Shown here one piece after another: positions 58,123-64,000 of a stretch of 64,000 bases of DNA. This DNA is from Artocarpus heterophyllus (taxonomy: Eukaryota > Streptophyta > Magnoliopsida > Rosales > Moraceae), in contig CM046347.1 in the NCBI GenBank assembly GCA_025403435.1, forward strand, positions 19,611,507 to 19,675,506. The letters are read 5' to 3'. A program made the translations under genes and the position numbers. The notes under the pieces were generated by a model that did no database searches, was not told the origin of the DNA, and saw only the letters and a list, made by a program, of their open reading frames with translations. Position 1 is the first letter of the stretch; the number at the start of each line of letters is the position of its first letter.

Positions 58123-61100
58123 TCAGAAACAAAACAAATGCGGATACAATTCCCGCATATTCGATTCTAGTTCCCAAGTGGCTTCATCAACCCCGTGATG
58201 CTGCCACACGACCTTTACCAACGGTATCTCACGACGACGCAAGCTAATCACTTTCCGGTCGATGATCTGAATCGGCACTTCTTCGTACGTCGTATCCTCC
58301 TGAACCTGCACATCGCGAAACGAAACTATCTTATCCTGCTCAGGTGGACACTTCCTAAGCATCGACACATGAAACACATCATGCACATGAGAAAGTTCGG
58401 GCGGAAGATCAAGCCGATAAGCGACCACGCCAACACGCTGAGTGATCTCGAACGGCCCAATATACCTCGGCGCGAGTTTCCCACTCACTCCGAACCGCAT
58501 AGTTCCCTTACGAGGTGACACCCTCAAGAGAACAAAATCTCCAACCGCGAATTCTAAGGGTCTACGTCTCCTATCCGCGTAGCTCTTCTGCCGACTCTGA
58601 GCTGCCCTCAACCGATCTCGAATCACCACGACTTTCTCGTTGCTATCACGAATCTCTTCCGGCCCAAGAATAACTCTATCTTCCGGCTCGGCCCAACACA
58701 CAGGTGACCGACACGGTCGCCCATACAACGCCTCAAATGGTGCCATACCGATACTCGCCTGATAACTGTTGTTGTACGCGAACTCCGCCAAATGCAAATG
58801 TTGCTTCCAATTTCCGCCGAAGTCCAACGCACAAGCACGCAACATATCCTCAAGAACCTGAATAACCCGCTCAGACTGCCCATCAGTCTGAGGATGAAAC
58901 GCCGTACTGAAGTTCAAATCCGTACCCAAAGCCTCCTGAAAACTCCTCCAGTACTTAGCATTAAACCTGGTGTCTCGATCAGAGGTGATGGACAAAGGAA
59001 CTCCATGCAACCTCACAATGTTTTGCATATACAACTCCCCGAGAGTCTTCCTGGAACACGTCGACCTAAACGGAATGAAATGCGCCGATTTCGTCAACCT
59101 GTCGACCACAACCCAAACTGCATCATGCCGCTGCTCCGTCCTCGGCAAACCTGTGAGAAAATCCATCGTCACATGCTCCCATTTCCACCCTGGAATAGGA
59201 AGCGGCTGAAGCTGACCTGCAGGCTTCTGATGCTCAGCTTTCACCTGAAGACACGTCGAACACTTGGCCACGTACTCGCGAACATCTTTCTTCATGCCTC
59301 TCCACCAATAGTGCCTCTTCAAATCACGATACATCTTGGTGCTCCCCGGATGAATAGCGAACTGAGACCTATGAGCTTCATCTAGAACGGCTTTCGTCAC
59401 CTCGGCGATAACTGGAACTGCAAGACGCTCCCGGAAGTACAACGATCCATCTGCATGCACGCTCCATTCTTCAAACTGCTCCCCGTTCTGAATCCGCGAC
59501 CAAATCCCCTGCAAATGTCGATCCTGCCACTGACCTTGCTTCACCATCCGAACAAGAGCTGGAGTCGCTTTCACGTGATATAACAAAACTCGATCACCGT
59601 CGTCATGATACTGTAGCCGATACTCACTCACTGTCGCATCCCTGCTCCAGTCCTCAAAAATCAAACAAGCGAGAATCCCTGAAGACCTCCTGCTAAGCGC
59701 GTCCGCGACCACATTAGCTTTCCCGGGATGATACTGCAACGCGAAATCATAATCCTCCATGTACTCCACCCATCTGCGCTGCCTCAAGTTGAGATCCCTC
59801 TGAGTGAACAAATGCCTCAAACTCTTGTGATCGGAGAAGACCTGAAACGACGCTCCATACAAATAACATCTCCAAATCTTCAGCGCGTAGATCACCGCTG
59901 CAAGCTCTAAATCGTGAGTAGGATAATTTCGCTCGTGAGGTCGTAGCTGTCTCGATCCGTACGCAACCACACGTCCATGCTGCATCAACACGCATCCAAG
60001 TCCGCGCCCTGAAGCATCAGCATAAACCTCATATGGCTCGTCACTACTAGGAATAATCAACACTGGAGCTGAAGTCAACCGGTTCTTCAATTCCTGAAAA
60101 GCAGACTCACAGTCTTCATCCCACTCAAACCTGACATTTTTCTTGGTCAACCTCGTCAACGGAGCTGCAATCTTCGAAAAGTCCTTTACAAATTTCCTGT
60201 AATATCCAGCAAGTCCTAAGAAGCTGCGAATCTCCGCTACATTCCTTGGTCGTTCCCACTCCAATATAGCTTCAATCTTGGACGGATCCACTGAAATACC
60301 ATGCTCCGAAATGACATGGCCCAGAAATTTGACCTCAGTCAACCAGAACTCACATTTTTCCCTCTTAGCATACAACTGGTGCTCCCGCAGAGTCTGAAGC
60401 ACGACCCGAAGATGCTGCTCATGCTCCTCCCATGTCTTAGAATACACAAGAATATCATCGATGAACACGATCACAAACTGATCCAGATACGGCCTAAATA
60501 TCCTGTTCATCAAGTCCATAAAAGCTGCTGGAGCATTCGTCAACCCGAAAGACATAACCAGAAACTCGAAGTGCCCATACCGAGTCCTAAAAGCTGTCTT
60601 GGGAATATCCTCTTCCTTGATTCTGAGCTGATGATAACCTGACCGCAAATCAATCTTCGAGAAGTATCGCGAACCTCCCAACTGATCAAATAGCTCATCA
60701 ATCCTAGGCAAAGGATACTTGTTCTTCACCGTAACACGGTTCAGCTGCCGATAATCCACACATAACCTGAGAGTCCCATCGTGCTTCTTAGCGAACAAAA
60801 CCGGTGCTCCCCACGGAGATGTGCTATTCCGAATATATCCTTTATCAGCAAGCTCCTGAAGTTGCTTCCTCAATTCCTTCATTTCTGCCGGCGCCATCCG
60901 ATAAGGTGCCATAGAAATCGGTGATGTCCCTGGAAACAACTCGATACCAAACTCAATTTCCCGATACGGTGGCAATCCTGGCAACTCGTCGGGGAAAACA
61001 TCCTCGAACTCGCCAACCACCGGAATCGCTACACTACTACTCGAAACATAGGGCTCGCAATCTAGATTGGCAAGAAAAGCAAAACAATCTAGATTCCTTC

Positions 61101-61746
61101 GCCCTCCTAGACATGACTTCATGAGACGCTCACTCATTAGCCAATCACCACCACCCTGGTAAGTGATTACCGTCCCCCTATCAGACACTAGGGTCACTTT
61201 TCTAAGTTGGCAGTCCACAACTGCACTATACCTGGACAACCAGTCCATTCCTAGAATCACATCATAGGAACTCATGGGGAGTATAATCAAATCACTTTTC
61301 AAAATCTCATCCCCAATCTTTATTTTACAAGATTTACACACACAATTTACACACACCCGCCCCAAGGGAGAAGTTATAGCTAGGGGTTCATTAAACTCTT
61401 CTACTTCTAATCCCAAGGCATGTACAAAAGAACTCGAAATGAGAGAATGAGATGCACCGGTATCAAATAGAACGCGTGCTAGAGATCTGGAAACCAAGAT
61501 CATACCATCAACAACTGCGTTACCAATCTGAGAATCTGACCCTCCAGATGCCATTGCATGAACCTGCACTGGTGCCTTTCCTTTTCCTCTACCGACATTG
61601 CTGGGTCCTGCATTACTCGGCCGATGCTGCTGAGATGGAGACAACTGCACACTACCTGCACTCGGAGCTCTATACTGAGGAACACTGCGCTGGAAATACT
61701 GCTGCTGCTGTCCCCGTGCCGGATACGTGAATTGCTGAGGAGAAAA
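58123..61746 (-). CDS. gypsy Pol polyprotein, intact reading frame
   Basis: The frame is open from just after the TAG at 61747-61749 to the stop at 58123; the first Met lies at 61650 and gives 1175 aa. Domains in order: aspartic protease ([17 protein letters not shown]), reverse transcriptase ([35 protein letters not shown]), RNase H ([34 protein letters not shown]), integrase zinc domain ([32 protein letters not shown]), integrase core ([48 protein letters not shown]) and a C-terminal region ending YPHLFCF. The catalytic aspartates and the integrase Glu are all in place. Pol copies the element RNA and integrates the cDNA. Confidence 0.95.
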   Translation of the reverse strand, partial: FSPQQFTYPARGQQQQYFQRSVPQYRAPSAGSVQLSPSQQHRPSNAGPSNVGRGKGKAPVQVHAMASGGSDSQIGNAVVDGMILVSRSLARVLFDTGASHSLISSSFVHALGLEVEEFNEPLAITSPLGRVCVNCVCKSCKIKIGDEILKSDLIILPMSSYDVILGMDWLSRYSAVVDCQLRKVTLVSDRGTVITYQGGGDWLMSERLMKSCLGGRRNLDCFAFLANLDCEPYVSSSSVAIPVVGEFEDVFPDELPGLPPYREIEFGIELFPGTSPISMAPYRMAPAEMKELRKQLQELADKGYIRNSTSPWGAPVLFAKKHDGTLRLCVDYRQLNRVTVKNKYPLPRIDELFDQLGGSRYFSKIDLRSGYHQLRIKEEDIPKTAFRTRYGHFEFLVMSFGLTNAPAAFMDLMNRIFRPYLDQFVIVFIDDILVYSKTWEEHEQHLRVVLQTLREHQLYAKREKCEFWLTEVKFLGHVISEHGISVDPSKIEAILEWERPRNVAEIRSFLGLAGYYRKFVKDFSKIAAPLTRLTKKNVRFEWDEDCESAFQELKNRLTSAPVLIIPSSDEPYEVYADASGRGLGCVLMQHGRVVAYGSRQLRPHERNYPTHDLELAAVIYALKIWRCYLYGASFQVFSDHKSLRHLFTQRDLNLRQRRWVEYMEDYDFALQYHPGKANVVADALSRRSSGILACLIFEDWSRDATVSEYRLQYHDDGDRVLLYHVKATPALVRMVKQGQWQDRHLQGIWSRIQNGEQFEEWSVHADGSLYFRERLAVPVIAEVTKAVLDEAHRSQFAIHPGSTKMYRDLKRHYWWRGMKKDVREYVAKCSTCLQVKAEHQKPAGQLQPLPIPGWKWEHVTMDFLTGLPRTEQRHDAVWVVVDRLTKSAHFIPFRSTCSRKTLGELYMQNIVRLHGVPLSITSDRDTRFNAKYWRSFQEALGTDLNFSTAFHPQTDGQSERVIQVLEDMLRACALDFGGNWKQHLHLAEFAYNNSYQASIGMAPFEALYGRPCRSPVCWAEPEDRVILGPEEIRDSNEKVVVIRDRLRAAQSRQKSYADRRRRPLEFAVGDFVLLRVSPRKGTMRFGVSGKLAPRYIGPFEITQRVGVVAYRLDLPPELSHVHDVFHVSMLRKCPPEQDKIVSFRDVQVQEDTTYEEVPIQIIDRKVISLRRREIPLVKVVWQHHGVDEATWELESNMRELYPHLFCF

Positions 61747-61749
61747 CTA
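61747..61749 (-). other. Single in-frame TAG between gag and pol
   Basis: The TAG follows QLQYP within a Gln/Pro repeat and is followed by [12 protein letters not shown] in the same frame (62715 minus 61650 is divisible by three). CAG to TAG is the simplest origin, given the repeat context. Confidence 0.9.
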
Positions 61750-62715
61750 CGGATACTGCAACTGCGGGTACTGCGGAGGTGGAGGTAGGGTCTGAGGCTG
61801 AGGCTGAGATGAACGACTGGCATCCTCCCCGGTCTGCGATCCAAGACGAGCACTCCTGATCGGGCAATTCCTCTTGATGTGTCCGGGCTGCTGACAGAAA
61901 TGACAATGGAAGCTGTAGGGATTGCTGCGCCCGCTGCCAGACGAACTGCTACTGCCACTGGTCGCACCGCCTTGCTTGCTTTTCCCCGGAGTTGGACGAC
62001 TACTGATGCTCTTCCTGCCACTCCTCTGCGGTCCTCCTGAAGCCTTGGCTCGATCTTCACAATACTGCACGTAATCATTCTCCACGGAGATCGCCGACGA
62101 CACAAGTTCTCCGAAACTCCTAAGCCGTAGAGCAACCAACTGCCGCCGAATAGGAGCCTTGAGTCCCTCCTGAAACTTGATGCATTTCTCGCGCTCCGAT
62201 GCCACAGCTGATGGAGCAAACCTAGCCAACTCGTTAAACCTTGCCTCATACTCCCGAACTGACATATCACCCTGCTGCAATCTATAAAACTCAGCTGCTT
62301 TCTGGTCTCTATATCCCTGCGGAAAATACCGATCATAGAACAGATCCTCGAACTTGTCCCAACTGATATTGCCACCGCGCTCCAGACGCTTAGTTTGTTT
62401 CCACCAGGTGTTAGCGCCACCCTCGAGCTTATACGCCGCAAACTCTACACGATACTCCTCAGGCACACCAAGGGTATCAAGATGCTTCAAAATCGAATCC
62501 AACCAATACTCTGCTAACTGCGGATCCCCATTGCCATCAAAAGTCGGAATAGACGCCCGCCGAAATTCCTTAAAGAAGGCATGCCGACTACCAACACTGG
62601 AGTCTTCCGGTCTAGCCCTGGCTGCCATCTGCCGGAAAGCCGCCATCATAGACCTCATCAGGCCCTCATCATTTCCGAACTCGGCGTCAGCTGTCGAATG
62701 ACGTCTAGGTGCCAT
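61747..62715 (-). CDS. gypsy Gag protein
   Basis: A 322-residue protein starts MAPRRHSTADAEFG. It has a capsid-type gag domain at about 60-190 (FDGNGDPQLAEYWLDSILKH, FAAYKLEGGANTWWKQTKRL, FYDRYFPQGYRDQKAAEFYR), a Ser/Gly-rich linker, a CCHC zinc knuckle (CHFCQQPGHIKRNC) and a Gln/Pro-rich tail. It stops at a TAG (61747-61749) in the same frame as pol. Gag assembles the particle and binds the RNA. Confidence 0.95.
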   Translation of the reverse strand: MAPRRHSTADAEFGNDEGLMRSMMAAFRQMAARARPEDSSVGSRHAFFKEFRRASIPTFDGNGDPQLAEYWLDSILKHLDTLGVPEEYRVEFAAYKLEGGANTWWKQTKRLERGGNISWDKFEDLFYDRYFPQGYRDQKAAEFYRLQQGDMSVREYEARFNELARFAPSAVASEREKCIKFQEGLKAPIRRQLVALRLRSFGELVSSAISVENDYVQYCEDRAKASGGPQRSGRKSISSRPTPGKSKQGGATSGSSSSSGSGRSNPYSFHCHFCQQPGHIKRNCPIRSARLGSQTGEDASRSSQPQPQTLPPPPQYPQLQYP

Positions 62716-62805
62716 TCTCTCACTTCTGAAAACAAAATTTGGACTGTCAGAGGTATTTCATTGTCAAACCTATGTGTGCACAATTCCCAAGGTTCATAAC
62801 CTTGA

Positions 62806-62817
62806 GCTCTGATACCA
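62806..62817 (-). other. Primer binding site of the young gypsy element
   Basis: On the minus strand TGGTATCAGAGC begins three bases after the 5' LTR and exactly matches the initiator tRNA-Met primer complement. Confidence 0.92.
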
Positions 62818-62820
62818 TTC

Positions 62821-64000
62821 TGTCACGCCCCGGAGTACGGGAGGTGACGTGGCGGAATATTTAGATTAATTAAAAGAGAATTTAATCGAAATTAAGGGTT
62901 TAAAAATCCCATTAAGCAAGAAATAAAGAAGATTTTTCCACCACATTTTTATAAAGGAATTTAAAATCATTAATCAAATAACAATAATTGAATAAAAACC
63001 GCGAATATGGGTTCCACAACCCACAACTTGTGCACACACATGGATCTGACAATATCACAAATACAATTACAGTCCAAGTACAAATAAAGTTGAGCCTTAC
63101 ATGCCTTGATTAATAATACTGAATATAAATAAATTCTCCTAGTGCTCCTGAGTCCGGTCTGAAGAATCTCCTCCAAACCTATATGGAAAACCACCTAGAA
63201 GGGGGGGAAATTTAAAACAATAAAACGTGAGCGAAAGGCTCAGTAGGACTAGGTTTTATAAAATAATTCGATGCAAAGAAACAAAACATTATCAGGAGTA
63301 TACAGAAATAAAACGTTAGATAAATAAATAAATAAATTAGGTAGAACCGTTCTGACACAGAACAGTCTACTCGTCAAATCAAAACACCAATTTACTTTTA
63401 CCTAGGCAAACCATGATATCACCACCGTAGTGGCCCAGCTGGGTTTCGGGACCTGCCCCCAAGGTCGTTCGTCACACAACCCGATCTCTGATATGGCATC
63501 ATGCCTTAGTGTTTGTTATCATTATCATTCAAACCCAATTACCGAGTATTGTCAATTACATTCATTATGAAATTCATTTCATAATCACGGTGTATTAAAA
63601 TACTACCGATAAAACCATTTCCAAACAACCGTTGAAAACATTTTGATAGAAATCATTTTCAAAGCCAAATCATTTCAAAACCAGGCTACCAAAGGAATAG
63701 GATAGAAGTCCTACCTCAGTACTCGTGCCGGTACCCCACACCGTAATCCCGGTCCGCTATACGTTAGCTCCACGGAACCACGAACAGTCCTAGATACAAA
63801 CTAAGCCGATCAATATCTAGTTCGAGACATTCTATGTTACTAAATCATTTCATGATGTCCTAGTGTGCCATTTGTATCATTAAAATCATCCTATAAGGTT
63901 GGGATTTAAATTAGGGTTCAAAACGATGAAATCGGGTAAAAATCACAAAATTTTCCATGCCTCGGTCGGCCTGCCGGACGCCCTGCTTCGGCCTGCCGAA
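62821..64000 (-). repeat. 5' LTR of the young gypsy element, truncated by the window
   Basis: The first 1180 bp of an LTR whose partner is 55914-58074; it leaves the window after two CGGCCTGCCG motifs. The remaining 981 bp are expected beyond the edge. Confidence 0.95.

Larger units (their letters stand above)
55914..64000 (-). mobile_element. Young Ty3/gypsy retrotransposon, cut by the window edge
   Basis: The order on the minus strand is 5' LTR (62821 to beyond 64000), primer site, gag, pol, polypurine tract, 3' LTR (55914-58074). The two LTR parts visible in both copies (55914-57093 and 62821-64000, offset 6907) showed no difference in the stretches I compared by eye, so insertion is recent. 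Full length would be about 9.07 kb. Coding capacity is complete apart from one TAG. Left target-site flank is CAGTT or similar; the right flank lies outside the window. The integrase and gag resemble Tekay/Del chromoviruses. Confidence 0.95.

Noticed and set aside
58195..60642. Several plus-strand ORFs of 60-197 codons across the pol region
   Set aside because: They lie antisense to an intact gypsy Pol frame and share no family pattern; they are by-products of its codon use.
61500..62441. A 313-codon minus-strand ORF overlapping gag in another frame
   Set aside because: The gag frame has clear capsid and zinc-knuckle motifs, while the alternative frame reads as Ser/Arg-rich nonsense.

Overview
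The window is nuclear DNA of a flowering plant, most likely a eudicot. It carries intron-rich protein genes of plant families (a 22-exon DUF810/MUN-domain gene, a GARP/MYB-CC-type transcription factor, a DYW-class PPR relic, a transmembrane-nine protein). These sit in AT-rich DNA crowded with LTR retrotransposons primed by initiator tRNA-Met, Mutator-like elements and MITEs. I cannot name the species.

Layout. 1-1.8 kb is AT-rich debris with an LTR-like stretch. 1.8-2.35 kb is a broken, unrecognised minus-strand coding fragment. 2.68-11.4 kb is a dead minus-strand PPR-DYW gene split by a 7.0-kb Ty1/copia element (3826-10871, TSD TCATA); taking one TSD copy away rejoins the PPR reading frame. 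12.58-21.17 kb is an apparently intact 22-exon DUF810/MUN gene (deduced 1195 aa). 21.6-29.4 kb is repeat-rich: two related MITEs, a dead Mutator-like transposase, a field of GGAACCTG/CAGGTTCC half-palindromes, and a strongly purine/A-biased block. 29.57-47.0 kb is one plus-strand transcription factor gene of six coding exons (deduced 319 aa) whose third intron is about 14.7 kb, because it holds a 12.2-kb Ty3/gypsy element (32328-44541) nested in an older element. 47-51.5 kb is a mosaic of non-autonomous long-TIR elements (one with a clean 9-bp TSD) and a second copy of a palindromic minisatellite. 52.07-54.05 kb is a minus-strand transmembrane-nine (EMP70/nonaspanin) gene, complete except for one apparent 1-bp insertion. 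From 55914 to the right edge lies a young Ty3/gypsy element whose gag and pol share one frame, broken only by a single TAG; its right LTR runs off the window.

How it fits together. I see no operon-like or pathway link between the genes. The shared theme is transposon activity of several ages: old (copia, the 12-kb gypsy, the Mutator-like transposase), intermediate (long-TIR elements) and recent (the right-hand gypsy, whose LTR portions look identical by eye). Three unrelated repeat families here are built from short near-palindromes: GGAACCTG-N-CAGGTTCC, ATGTCC-N4-GGACAT and CGGCCTGCCG. Together with an extra gag-like ORF in the 12-kb gypsy element, these are the least conventional signals in the window.
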